Part shown: positions 17,240-25,208 of the stretch, piece by piece
Layout: every line of letters begins with the position of its first letter
Numbering within the stretch: the first letter of the stretch is position 1
NCBI GenBank assembly: GCA_038235705.1
Contig: JBBSTR010000004.1
Span: 14,349-78,348, forward strand
Reading direction: 5' to 3'
Length of the DNA stretch: 64,000 nucleotides
Source of the DNA: CANKBT01 sp038235705
Lineage (GTDB): Bacteria; Actinomycetota; Actinomycetes; Mycobacteriales; SCTD01
Program-made: the position numbers and the translations under genes
The notes under the pieces: generated by a model
What the model was told of the DNA's origin: nothing
Databases searched by the model: none
What the model saw: the letters and a program-made list of their open reading frames with translations, nothing else

Positions 17240-17361
17240 GTCCGAGACGGTACGACAGACCCCGGGGTCGCGACCCGGCCGAGCCATAGGGTGTCGCGGG
17301 CCCGGGTCATCGCGACATAGAGCTGCCGGCGCCGACGGTCGCCGCCGGCCGCTCGAGGTTC
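17236..17361 (-). pseudogene. Remnant of a UvrD/Rep-type helicase C-terminus
   Basis: Reading the minus strand from 17361 gives about 42 codons ending at a TGA that overlaps the start of the Uma2 gene. It includes RRQLYVAMTRARDTLWLGRV, which matches motif VI of superfamily 1 helicases (YVAxTRA), present in UvrD, PcrA and related nuclease-helicases. No upstream helicase sequence remains, because the frame stops at the TGA of the flavin oxidase gene. The fragment is therefore debris of a larger deleted gene. Identification rests on one strong motif only. Confidence 0.6.
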
Positions 17362-18009
17362 TCAGGACTCCCCGGTGATCAATCTGGTGGCGTACTCCCC
17401 CAGGTCGATCACGCCGCCCTCCGCCTCGGTCCGGTCGCGGTCGGCTGGGCTCAGCACGTCGTTCACCAGGTCCAGACGCTTCCAGCTCGGGAGGGGCTGG
17501 CCACCGGCCGCATCGGGGACGTACGGCGACGACACCACCCGCTCGTGCTTGTGGATGTAGCGCGCACAGTTGACGAAGGTGTTCTCCACCGTGACGGTCA
17601 CCAGCTGCACCGAGCCCGGGTAGCGCTCGGTGTCCGCCGCCGAGACTGTCGCCCGGCCCTGCACCCGCACCCGGTGCGGCGTCTCGAGGTCGATGAACAG
17701 CATCCCAACCTGGCCGGTGTCGGCGACGTTGCCCATCGACAGGAACATCCCGTTCCCGTCGTAGTCCGGGAAGATCACGGTCTTAGGGTCGAGGACGGTC
17801 ACCAGCCCGACCGGCCCGCCCTTGTACGACACGGTCGGCATCCCGCCGGAGTCGACCGTGGCCAGGAAGAAGAAGTCGCGGCTCGCCACGAAGTCGTCGT
17901 GCGGCGCGCCGAGGGTGTCGGCCATGATCGTGGCGGTCCAGCGGTCTGCCAGCGCGGTCGAGCCGAACTGCTCCTGCATCGTCGTCTGTGCCTGGGTGTA
18001 CGGGTCCAC
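17362..18009 (-). CDS. Pyridoxamine 5'-phosphate oxidase-family flavoprotein
   Basis: This 215-residue protein has the split-barrel FMN-binding fold. FFFLATVDSGGMPTVSYKGGP, VIFPDYDGNGMFLSMGNV and the VRVQGRATVS strand are family landmarks. Members range from PNPOx to F420/FMN-linked reductases, so the reaction is open. It follows kynA by 41 bp and is the third gene of the kynurenine operon, an uncommon partner. Kynureninase needs pyridoxal phosphate, so a cofactor role is possible, but the similarity is to the general family only. GTG 18009 is used because AGAGGAG precedes it by six bases. Confidence 0.75.
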   Translation of the reverse strand: MDPYTQAQTTMQEQFGSTALADRWTATIMADTLGAPHDDFVASRDFFFLATVDSGGMPTVSYKGGPVGLVTVLDPKTVIFPDYDGNGMFLSMGNVADTGQVGMLFIDLETPHRVRVQGRATVSAADTERYPGSVQLVTVTVENTFVNCARYIHKHERVVSSPYVPDAAGGQPLPSWKRLDLVNDVLSPADRDRTEAEGGVIDLGEYATRLITGES

Positions 18010-18050
18010 GGGATGCTCCTCTGATCGACGGGCGACCAGGTCACCATGCC

Positions 18051-18881
18051 CTAGAGCCGCGTCCTGACCTCCCACAGCTCCGGGAAGAGCACGATGGACA
18101 GGACGCTGCGCAGATAGCCCACGCCGCTGGTGCCTCCCGAGCCGGTCTTGAAGCCGATCACCCGCTGCACGGTCGTCATGTGGTTGAAGCGCCAGCGCCG
18201 GAAGTTGTCCTCGACGTCGATGAGCTTCTCGGCCAGCTCGTACAGGTCCCAGTAGGTCTCGTGGTCGCGGTAGACGGTGAGCCAGGACGCGAGCACGGTC
18301 TCGTCCAGCTCCGGGGGCTGGGTCAGGTCCCGGTTGAGCACCTCGGGCGGCACCGGGAGCCCTCGCTCGGCCAGCAGGCGCAGGGCCAGGTCGTACAGGC
18401 TGGGGGCGTGCAGCACGGCCTCCAGCGGGTCGTGCAGGTCGGGCCGGTGCTCGTGCGGGCGTAGCAGGCTGGCGTTGCGGTTGCCGAGCAGGAACTCCAC
18501 GGTGCGATAGCTGGTCGACTGGAAGCCTGAGGCGTGCCCGAAGGCGTCCCGAAACTCCAGGTAGTCCGCGGGGGTCAGGGTCTTGAGGACCTCCCACGCG
18601 TTGGTCAGCTGCTCCTGGGCCCGCACCACCCGGGTGAGCATCTTCAGCGGCGCATCGGTGATCCCGTCCTCCAGCAGCGTCATCGCGGCCCTCAGCTCGC
18701 GCACGATCAGCTCCAGCCACACCTCCGACACGTGGTGGACGGCGATGAACAGGTGCTCGTCGTGCGCCTCGGTGATCGGCCGGTGGGCCGCCTTCAGGGT
18801 GTCGAGCTGCAGATAGTCGCCATAGCTCAGACTCTGCGTGAAGTCGGTGTAGGCACTGTCCGCGCCGTCCGGCTCGGTCAT
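18051..18881 (-). CDS. kynA: Tryptophan 2,3-dioxygenase
   Basis: This 276-residue haem dioxygenase opens the tryptophan ring to N-formylkynurenine, the first step of the kynurenine pathway. FIAVHHVSEVWLELI near the N-terminus carries the substrate-site His. WRFNHMTTVQRVIGFKTGSG holds the haem His and the TGSGGTSG loop of TDO. The length is normal for bacterial TDO. Its start overlaps the stop of kynU by four bases (18878-18881), so it is coupled. A kynurenine formamidase gene is not seen nearby. The formyl group may be removed by an unlinked enzyme. Confidence 0.93.
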   Translation of the reverse strand: MTEPDGADSAYTDFTQSLSYGDYLQLDTLKAAHRPITEAHDEHLFIAVHHVSEVWLELIVRELRAAMTLLEDGITDAPLKMLTRVVRAQEQLTNAWEVLKTLTPADYLEFRDAFGHASGFQSTSYRTVEFLLGNRNASLLRPHEHRPDLHDPLEAVLHAPSLYDLALRLLAERGLPVPPEVLNRDLTQPPELDETVLASWLTVYRDHETYWDLYELAEKLIDVEDNFRRWRFNHMTTVQRVIGFKTGSGGTSGVGYLRSVLSIVLFPELWEVRTRL

Positions 18882-20092
18882 GCCCGGTCCTCAAGCACCC
18901 GGGCGATGCCCTTCACGGCGTGCCACACGTCCTCGTGCGAGTGGTACAGCGGTGTGAACCCGAACCGCAGGATGTCTGGCGTACGGAAATCCCCGAGGAT
19001 GCCTTGGTCGATCAGCTCCTCCATGACCGCGCCCGCCTCGGCGTGCCGGTAGGAGACATGGCTGCCCCGGTCGACGTGCTCGCGGGGGGTCACCAGGGTG
19101 AGCCCCTCCAGCGGCTCCATCAGGTCGATGAACGTGTCGGTCAGCGACAGCGACTTGGCCCGGAGCTGGTCGAGGTCCACGCCCGAGAACACGTCGAGGG
19201 CGGCGTCCAGCGCCGACAGGTTGAGCACCGCGGGGGTCCCCACCACGTAGCGGCGGGCGCCTGGTGCCGGCGTGTAGGTGCGGGCCATCTCGAACGGGTC
19301 GGCGTGACCCATCCATCCGGCGAGGAACGCCGGGGCGTCGGACTGGTGCCGCTCGGCGACGAACAGGAAGCTGGGGGCGCCGGGACCACCGTTCAGATAT
19401 TTGTAGCCACAGCCCACGGCGAAGTCGGCGCCGGCGCCGTTGAGGTCCACCGGGAACGCGCCGGCGGAGTGGGCCAGGTCCCACACGGTGAGGACCCCCC
19501 GCTCTTGGGCCAGCGCCGTCAGACCGGCCAGGTCGAGCCTGCGCCCGGTGCGGTAGTCGACCTCGGTCAGCAGCATCAGCGCGACCTCGTCGGTCAGGTG
19601 CTCCGCCACCTGCGCGGACGGGACGGCCCGGACCTCGTAGCGCTCGCCCAGCAGGTCGTTCAGCCCCTGCGCGACATAGAGATCGGTAGGAAAGTTGTCG
19701 GCGTCGGTGAGGATCACCCGGCGCTCGGTCGGGGCCATCGACAGCGCCGCGGCGAGCAGCTTGAACAGGTTGACGCTGGTGCTGTCACCGACGGCGACCT
19801 CGTGCGGCTGCGCACCGATCAGGGGGGCGATCTTGGCCGCGACCCGGTCGGGCAGCTGCATCCAGTCCTGCTCGTCCCCGGCCGTCCAGGAGCGGATCAG
19901 CTGACCGCCCCACTCCTGCTCGACGACGCGTGCCAGACGCTCGGGCACGGCACGGGGAAGCGCGCCCAGGCTGTTGCCGTCCAGGTAGACCACCCCGTCG
20001 GGGAGAGTGAACTCGGCGCGCTTGTGGGCCAGCGGGTCGCGGGCGTCCTTCTCCCGCAGCTGTTCCAGGACGGGATCTGCGGTAACGGTCAT
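18878..20092 (-). CDS. kynU: Kynureninase
   Basis: This 404-residue PLP enzyme cleaves kynurenine to anthranilate and alanine. YLDGNSLGALP near the N-terminus is the family start, and VGCGYKYLNGGPGAPSFLFV contains the PLP-binding Lys. FTPLYHSHEDV near the end is also conserved. ATG 20092 is chosen, and a GTG two codons upstream is possible. It is the first gene of the minus-strand operon kynU-kynA-flavin oxidase and is divergent from the Uma2 gene at 20207, so the operon promoter lies within 20093-20206. Confidence 0.93.
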   Translation of the reverse strand: MTVTADPVLEQLREKDARDPLAHKRAEFTLPDGVVYLDGNSLGALPRAVPERLARVVEQEWGGQLIRSWTAGDEQDWMQLPDRVAAKIAPLIGAQPHEVAVGDSTSVNLFKLLAAALSMAPTERRVILTDADNFPTDLYVAQGLNDLLGERYEVRAVPSAQVAEHLTDEVALMLLTEVDYRTGRRLDLAGLTALAQERGVLTVWDLAHSAGAFPVDLNGAGADFAVGCGYKYLNGGPGAPSFLFVAERHQSDAPAFLAGWMGHADPFEMARTYTPAPGARRYVVGTPAVLNLSALDAALDVFSGVDLDQLRAKSLSLTDTFIDLMEPLEGLTLVTPREHVDRGSHVSYRHAEAGAVMEELIDQGILGDFRTPDILRFGFTPLYHSHEDVWHAVKGIARVLEDRA

Positions 20093-20206
20093 CCGCACAC
20101 CCTGCCGTACGGGTCGCCTCGGTCCACAGATCGACCCGGTCCTCACCACGCGACCTTCGAGACTGTCAGCGTGGGAGCATGACCCCGACACCGCAGGAGG
20201 ACGCAC

Positions 20207-20749
20207 ATGAGCGTGATGCCGCATGACCGCGCGTGGACGGTGGCCGACCTCGCCGACACCCCCGACGACGGGTTCCGCTACGAGCTGTGCGACGGGGTGC
20301 TGCTCGTGACGAGCGGCCCGAGCAACGCACACCAGATCGTCGTCGGCGAGCTGCACCTGTTGCTCCGGGCGGGCTGCCCACGCGAGATGCGGGTGATGCT
20401 CGCACCGACCGGCTACGAACCGACGGACCGTCGGTCGTTCCAGCCCGACCTGCTGGTCGCCTGGCGGGCCGACGTCACGCACGCGCCGATCAGCGCGCCG
20501 CTGCTCCTGGCCGTCGAGGTGCTGTCACCCTCGACCCGGTCGGTCGACCTGGTCCTGAAAAGGGCCATGTACGAGGAGAGTGGCGTCGCGACCTACGTCG
20601 TGGTCGACCCGCTCGTCCCGTCCGTCCAGGCGTGGGCGCTGCAGGACGGCCACTACGCCGAGCTCGGGACGGCCACCGACGACGAGTCTCTCGTGCTGGA
20701 GGCACCCTTCCCGATCGTTCTCGTCCCGTCCCGGCTGCTCGACCTGTGA
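20207..20749 (+). CDS. Uma2-family endonuclease-fold protein
   Basis: This 180-residue Uma2/DUF820 protein has the sequence landmarks RYELCDGVLLVT, SFQPDLLVAWRADV and LLLAVEVLSPSTRS. The Asp and Glu of the nuclease core are present, followed by YEESGVATYVVVDP. AGGAGG six bases before ATG 20207 marks the start. The family has a restriction-endonuclease-like fold but no established role. It is divergent from the kynurenine operon, opposite to the other Uma2 gene at 16706. Confidence 0.8.
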   Translation: MSVMPHDRAWTVADLADTPDDGFRYELCDGVLLVTSGPSNAHQIVVGELHLLLRAGCPREMRVMLAPTGYEPTDRRSFQPDLLVAWRADVTHAPISAPLLLAVEVLSPSTRSVDLVLKRAMYEESGVATYVVVDPLVPSVQAWALQDGHYAELGTATDDESLVLEAPFPIVLVPSRLLDL

Positions 20750-20848
20750 CCCGGGTCCGGCCCCAGGGCGCGTGACCGCGGCAGACCTCGTCAGGACGCT
20801 GTGCTGATGCATGGCCCGGGCGCTTGACGCGACCGGGACGCTGAGCAG

Positions 20849-21640
20849 GTGCACGACTACGCCGTACGCACCCCCGCTCCCGCCCTGCGGCCCTACGTCG
20901 CCGGCTACACGGGCTACCGGACCGTGGACGAGCCGCCGGAGGTGCACCGCGGGCTGCCGAGCCCGTGGGTGACGGTGATCCTGACCCTGGACGACCCGCT
21001 GCACCTGACGCACGCCAGCTTCGACGCGCTGGTCGGCGGCCTGCACCGCACGCCGGTGCTGATCCACCACGACGGGCAGCAGTCCGGGATCCAGCTCGCC
21101 GTACGACCGCTGGGGTGCCGGGCGCTGTTCGGCCTGCCCGCGGGAGAGCTGAGCCGAGCAGACCTGCACCTGGGCGACGTGGTCGGGGCTGCGGCACGAC
21201 GGATGAGGGAGCAGCTTCTCGACGTCCTCACCTGGGAAGACCGGTTCGACCTGCTCGACCGGCTGCTGCTCGGCTGGATCCAGGACGTGCCTCCACCGCT
21301 GCCCAGCATGACCAAGGCCGTCCAGGCGCTCGGGCGAGGCTCCCCCGTCGGACGCACCGCGGACGAGCTCGGTCTGAGCGCTCGACGGCTCCAGCAGCTG
21401 ATGGTCACCGAGACCGGGCTGGCGCCGAAGGCGTATGCCCGGGTGGCGCGCTTCGACCGGGCGCGGCGCCTGCTCCCTCACGCCAGGAGCCTCGCCGGGC
21501 TGGCGCACGACCTGGGTTACGCCGACCAGTCCCACCTGACCCGGGAGTTCACCGCGCACGCCGGGCTGGCCCCGACGGCGTGGCTCGCGGCGGAGGGTTT
21601 CCGAAACGTCCATGACGACCTGCTGCGCGCAGGGGAATGA
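20849..21640 (+). CDS. AraC-family transcriptional regulator
   Basis: This 263-residue regulator starts at GTG 20849. The N-terminal 160 residues resemble the DUF6597-type sensor of many actinobacterial AraC proteins (RPYVAGYTGYRTV near the start). The C-terminal pair of helix-turn-helix motifs covers about residues 165-255, with SARRLQQLMVTETG and LAGLAHDLGYADQSHLTREF, the latter being the typical second HTH. It precedes a VOC-domain gene by 7 bp, and the two are probably one operon. The effector is unknown. Confidence 0.85.
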   Translation: MHDYAVRTPAPALRPYVAGYTGYRTVDEPPEVHRGLPSPWVTVILTLDDPLHLTHASFDALVGGLHRTPVLIHHDGQQSGIQLAVRPLGCRALFGLPAGELSRADLHLGDVVGAAARRMREQLLDVLTWEDRFDLLDRLLLGWIQDVPPPLPSMTKAVQALGRGSPVGRTADELGLSARRLQQLMVTETGLAPKAYARVARFDRARRLLPHARSLAGLAHDLGYADQSHLTREFTAHAGLAPTAWLAAEGFRNVHDDLLRAGE

Positions 21641-21647
21641 TCACGTC

Positions 21648-22025
21648 ATGACAACTTTCTGGTCCTGCACCCGCGCTGAGGACCCGCGTGCCCTCATCCG
21701 CTTCCTCGTCGACGCGTTCGGCTTCACCGAGGTGGTCACCTACGGAGACGGTGACGACGTGCACCATGCCGAGCTGGCCGGACCGTACGGCGGCGGGATC
21801 ATGCTCAGCGGCAAGCGTCCCGACAACCCGGCGGCCGTCAGCGATCACCTGTCGGTCTACCTCGTCGTCCCGGACACGCAGACCTTCTTCGAGCGCGCGG
21901 TGGCGGCCGGCGCGGAGGTCGTCCTGGAGCCGTACGACACCGACTACGGCTCCCGAGACTGTGCGCTGCGTGACCCGGCGGGCAACGTCTGGTCGATCGG
22001 GACCTACGCGGGGCACACCGGCTGA
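21648..22025 (+). CDS. VOC-family (glyoxalase/bleomycin resistance-type) protein
   Basis: This 125-residue protein has a single VOC domain of paired beta-alpha-beta-beta-beta modules. The first half includes FLVDAFGFTEVV and GDDVHHAELAGPYGGGIML. The second has FFERAVAAGAEVVLEPYDTDYGSRDCALRDP and NVWSIGTY. Metal-ligand His and Glu positions are plausible but not all matched. Members act as dioxygenases, glyoxalases or drug-binding proteins, and the function here is unknown. It overlaps nothing and follows the AraC gene by 7 bp. Confidence 0.8.
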   Translation: MTTFWSCTRAEDPRALIRFLVDAFGFTEVVTYGDGDDVHHAELAGPYGGGIMLSGKRPDNPAAVSDHLSVYLVVPDTQTFFERAVAAGAEVVLEPYDTDYGSRDCALRDPAGNVWSIGTYAGHTG

Positions 22026-22138
22026 GGTGGGTGCCACGAGCATGATCAGTCGTCACCACGGCGCATGTCTTAACGCAGACTGAAGCGTGCTTCGCCGCCG
22101 GACAGCGTCTGCTCAGCCGCGCTGGCGAGAGTCGCAGC

Positions 22139-22255
22139 ATGACTTCACGGTGCACCATCCAGGACCGACCACGCCGCCCAGCGTCGTTCTCCTCCCGGCC
22201 GGTTCCCGGCGTCGCCCGGCCAGCGGCGGCTGTCCCCGAGCCCGGGTCCCGCTGA
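22139..22255 (+). CDS. Short upstream ORF coupled to asnB
   Basis: A 38-codon frame starts MTSRCTIQDRPRRPASFSSR and ends in a TGA whose last base is the A of the asnB ATG (TGATG). asnB has no clear Shine-Dalgarno sequence, so ribosomes finishing this leader could restart on asnB. The peptide has no Asn codon, so attenuation by asparagine is not indicated. It may equally be a chance frame in GC-rich DNA. Confidence 0.35.
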   Translation: MTSRCTIQDRPRRPASFSSRPVPGVARPAAAVPEPGSR

Positions 22256-24114
22256 TGTGCGGGATCGCCGGTTGGGCCGGCCGGGGCGCCCCGGCGGGCT
22301 GGCTGGCCGAGATGTCTGCCTGCCTGGCACACCGCGGCCCGGACGGCAGCGGCGCGCAGCAGTGGCCGGACGCCGGGCTCGCGTTCCGGCGACTGGCCCT
22401 GGTCGACCTGATCCACGGCGCCCAGCCCGCCAGCGACGAGCGCGGCCGCTACTGGTCAGTGTTCAACGGGGAGATCTACAACCACGCTGAGCTGCGTGCG
22501 CAGCTGCACGCTCTCGGTCACCGGCTGAACGGCTCCGGCGACGCCGACCTGGTCCCGCACCTCTACGAGCAGTGGGGCCCGCAGATGCTCACGCGGCTGC
22601 GCGGGATGTTCGCGATCGCCGTGCTCGACCGGCACACCGGCGAGCTGTTCCTCGCCCGGGACCCGTTCGGCATCAAGCCGCTGTACTGGACCGTCTCCTC
22701 GGGCCGGCTGGCGTTCGCCTCCGAGGTCGGCGCGCTGCGGGCGGTCGGCTTGGTGCCGGACGACCCGGACCCGCAGGCGGTCGCTGACTACCTTGCCTTC
22801 GGGTACGTGCCACAGCCCCGCACGATGTGGGCCGGGGTGCACATGCTCCCGGCGGGCCACAGCCTGACGTGGCGCGACGGGAAGGCCGAGCTCGGGTGCT
22901 GGACGCAGGTCGCGTTCGAGGCGGATGATCGTCGGGGGCTGGACGGCTGTGCCAGCGACGTCCTGGCTGCCGTCGAGAACTCGGTCGCGGTGCACCTGAA
23001 CGCGGACGTGCCGGTCGGGGCGTACCTGTCCAGCGGCGTCGACTCCAGCCTGATCGCCGCGCTGGCTGCCCGCAGGCAGCCGCTGGACACCTTCAGCATC
23101 GGCTTCGAAGGCAGCGAAGGCGCCACCAGCGAACTGGCCGCCGCCCGGCAGCTCGCCGCCCGGCTCGGCACCCGCCACCACGAGCAGGTCGTCACCGCCG
23201 AGGAGTACTGGAGGGCGCTCCCGCAGATCCTCGGCGCCCAGGAGGAACCGTTGGCCGACCCCAGCGCGCCGGCCCTGTGGTTCCTGGCCCGCTCGGCCAG
23301 CCAGCACGTCAAGGCGGTGCTGTCCGGCGAGGGCGCTGACGAGCTGTTCGGCGGCTACCCCATCTACCGGGAGCCGCACGCCTTACGAGCGGTGACCGTA
23401 TTGCCACCGGCCGGCCGCACCGCCTTGCGCAGGCTGTCCACCTGGCTGCCCGCCGACCGGCCCGGACGCAACTTCCTCGAGCGAGCCACCACCCCTCTGG
23501 AACGGCGGTTCCTGGGCAACGTCCCGGTCTTCACCGACGAGGAGGTCCGCGCTCTGCTGGCCGACCCCGCCGGAGACCTGCGCACGGCAGAGGAGGTCGT
23601 CGCGCCGTTCTATCGCGGCACCGAGCACCTGGATGACGTGGCCCGGATGCAGACCGTCAGCTGTCAGACGTGGTTGCCCAGCAGCATCTTGGCCAAGGCC
23701 GACAAGATGGCCATGGCACACGGGCTCGAAGTCCGGGTGCCCTACCTCGATCGAGACGTGCTCGCCATCGCGCAGCGGCTGCCCGAGCGGCTGCGGGTCC
23801 GAGGCCCGCACACGAAGACCGCGCTGAGGGCCGCCGCAGCGAGGATCCTGCCGGCCGAGGTGGCAGCCCGGCCCAAGCTCGGGTTCCCGGTACCGTTCAG
23901 GGCGTGGTTGAAGGGGCCGGCAGCCGAGAGCGTCCGCGAGCTGTTCGCCCAGGGCGACGACGCGACCCTCAACAGGGTGGCGCTGATGGGCGTGCTGGAC
24001 GCGCCGTCCGGCCCGGCCCGCGAGAAGCGGGCGTGGTCGGTGCTGACCTATCTGCTCTGGCGCCAGCAACAGGCGTCTCGCCCCACGTCGCCAGAGTGTC
24101 TGCTCACGCTGTAG
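22255..24114 (+). CDS. asnB: Asparagine synthase (glutamine-hydrolysing)
   Basis: This 619-residue enzyme makes asparagine from aspartate, ATP and glutamine. ATG 22255 is the start because the next residue is Cys, the glutaminase nucleophile (MCGIAGW). The N-terminal class II amidotransferase domain continues with HRGPDGSG and FNGEIYN. The synthetase domain has the PP-loop YLSSGVDSSLIAAL at about residue 258, then LSGEGADELFGGYPIY and KADKMAMAHGLEVRVPYLD. The length is slightly under the 640 usual for actinobacterial AsnB. Related enzymes serve in lasso-peptide or cell-wall amidation. No such partner is adjacent, so primary metabolism or a surface role is open. The next gene overlaps its end by 19 bases. 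Confidence 0.9.
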   Translation: MCGIAGWAGRGAPAGWLAEMSACLAHRGPDGSGAQQWPDAGLAFRRLALVDLIHGAQPASDERGRYWSVFNGEIYNHAELRAQLHALGHRLNGSGDADLVPHLYEQWGPQMLTRLRGMFAIAVLDRHTGELFLARDPFGIKPLYWTVSSGRLAFASEVGALRAVGLVPDDPDPQAVADYLAFGYVPQPRTMWAGVHMLPAGHSLTWRDGKAELGCWTQVAFEADDRRGLDGCASDVLAAVENSVAVHLNADVPVGAYLSSGVDSSLIAALAARRQPLDTFSIGFEGSEGATSELAAARQLAARLGTRHHEQVVTAEEYWRALPQILGAQEEPLADPSAPALWFLARSASQHVKAVLSGEGADELFGGYPIYREPHALRAVTVLPPAGRTALRRLSTWLPADRPGRNFLERATTPLERRFLGNVPVFTDEEVRALLADPAGDLRTAEEVVAPFYRGTEHLDDVARMQTVSCQTWLPSSILAKADKMAMAHGLEVRVPYLDRDVLAIAQRLPERLRVRGPHTKTALRAAAARILPAEVAARPKLGFPVPFRAWLKGPAAESVRELFAQGDDATLNRVALMGVLDAPSGPAREKRAWSVLTYLLWRQQQASRPTSPECLLTL

Positions 24115-24995
24115 CCGGGTCGACCGCACACCGCCGGCGGCGTCTCGGCGTCCTGCTCGCGGCGATCGTCGTCGTCCCGTCGGTCTGGCTCGGCGTCGAC
24201 TGGCTCGCCACGACAAGTTCCGGTGCCTCCGTCGCTGCCGGCCCGGTGGGTCCCCCGCCGGAGGCGCCCGCCGTCACGACGCCGACCGCACCGACACCGA
24301 CGACGGCCGGTCCGTCAGCCGCGACCGCCACGCCGCTGCCGGTGAGCGACGTGTTCGTTCCCGGCGGCGAGAAGCTCATCGACGTACCCGTCCTGCGACA
24401 GCTCCCCGAGCTGCCGAACGGCTGCGAGGTCACCAGCCTGACGATGCTCCTGGGCGCCGGCGGCGTGAGCGTTGACAAGCTCACGCTCGCCGACGCCCAG
24501 GAGAACGACCCCACCCCCCCGGTGTTCGCGCCGGGCAAGCGGGGCTTCTACGACATCGTCCGCTGGGGCAACCCCAACGACTCCTTCGTCGGACCTGTGC
24601 GCGGCTACGGCGGTTTCGGGATCTACCACGCCCCGCTGGCCCGGCTCGCCAGTGCGAAGGCGCCGGGACGGGTCCTCGACCTCACCGGCACGGGCTTCAG
24701 CGCCGTCGTCGACCAGGTGCGTCAAGGTCACCCCGTGCTGGTCTGGACGACCGTCAGCCAGACGCCCGTGACCCGGTGGGTCACCTGGCAGACCCCGCAG
24801 GGCCCGTTCACCGGTACCTCGCAGGAGCACGCCGTCGTCGTCGTCGGCTTCAACGCAAAGGGACTGGTCATCAACGACCCGCTCTCCGGTAGCCGCAAGA
24901 CGGTCGCCGCGGCGCCCTTCATCACCTCCTGGGTGCAGCTCGGTCGCCAAGCCCTGACCTTGAGCCCAGCCGACGGACCCTCGAACCTGTCGTGA
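24096..24995 (+). CDS. Membrane-anchored C39-like cysteine peptidase
   Basis: This 299-residue protein has an N-terminal basic segment, one membrane helix (about residues 17-38), a Pro/Thr/Ala linker to about residue 85 and a C39_2-type papain-like domain. Candidate catalytic residues are Cys110 in LPNGCEVTSL, His245 in EHAVVVVGF and Asn260/Asp261 in LVINDPLSG. The likely location is the outer face of the membrane. GTG 24096 is the start inferred from the frame, overlapping asnB by 19 bases, so it is coupled. Related domains cleave peptides or act as bacteriocin-type peptidases, but the substrate is unknown. Confidence 0.75.
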   Translation: MSAHAVAGSTAHRRRRLGVLLAAIVVVPSVWLGVDWLATTSSGASVAAGPVGPPPEAPAVTTPTAPTPTTAGPSAATATPLPVSDVFVPGGEKLIDVPVLRQLPELPNGCEVTSLTMLLGAGGVSVDKLTLADAQENDPTPPVFAPGKRGFYDIVRWGNPNDSFVGPVRGYGGFGIYHAPLARLASAKAPGRVLDLTGTGFSAVVDQVRQGHPVLVWTTVSQTPVTRWVTWQTPQGPFTGTSQEHAVVVVGFNAKGLVINDPLSGSRKTVAAAPFITSWVQLGRQALTLSPADGPSNLS

Positions 24996-25004
24996 TCGAC
25001 CATT

Positions 25005-25016
25005 GGCGCATGCGCC
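25005..25016 (+). repeat. Perfect 12-bp palindrome after the peptidase gene
   Basis: GGCGCATGCGCC lies ten bases after the peptidase stop in a 213-bp gap before the epimerase gene. The stem is six bp without a loop, so it is better as an operator or cruciform than as a terminator. Nothing else in 24996-25208 is recognisable as a gene on either strand. Confidence 0.35.
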
Positions 25017-25208
25017 GTCCCTCCAGGCGTCGGTGACAGCTGCCCTGGACCGTGCTCGCCGACCCGTCCGGCGACGAGTTGTGCAGCCTGCCCGGCTGAC
25101 CGTCGCTGGACCGCCCCAGAGAGCTCGCGGAGGTGATGGCCGGGCCCCAGCCCTCGCGGCGCAGCCCCGCCGGTAGCGGTCGGGCAGGACTTCTGACAGC
25201 CTGACCTC

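Noticed and set aside
22030..22254. Precursor peptide for a lasso-type cluster before asnB
   Set aside because: No leader/core pattern, no B1/B2 proteins and no ABC exporter. The AsnB looks like the ordinary glutamine-dependent enzyme.
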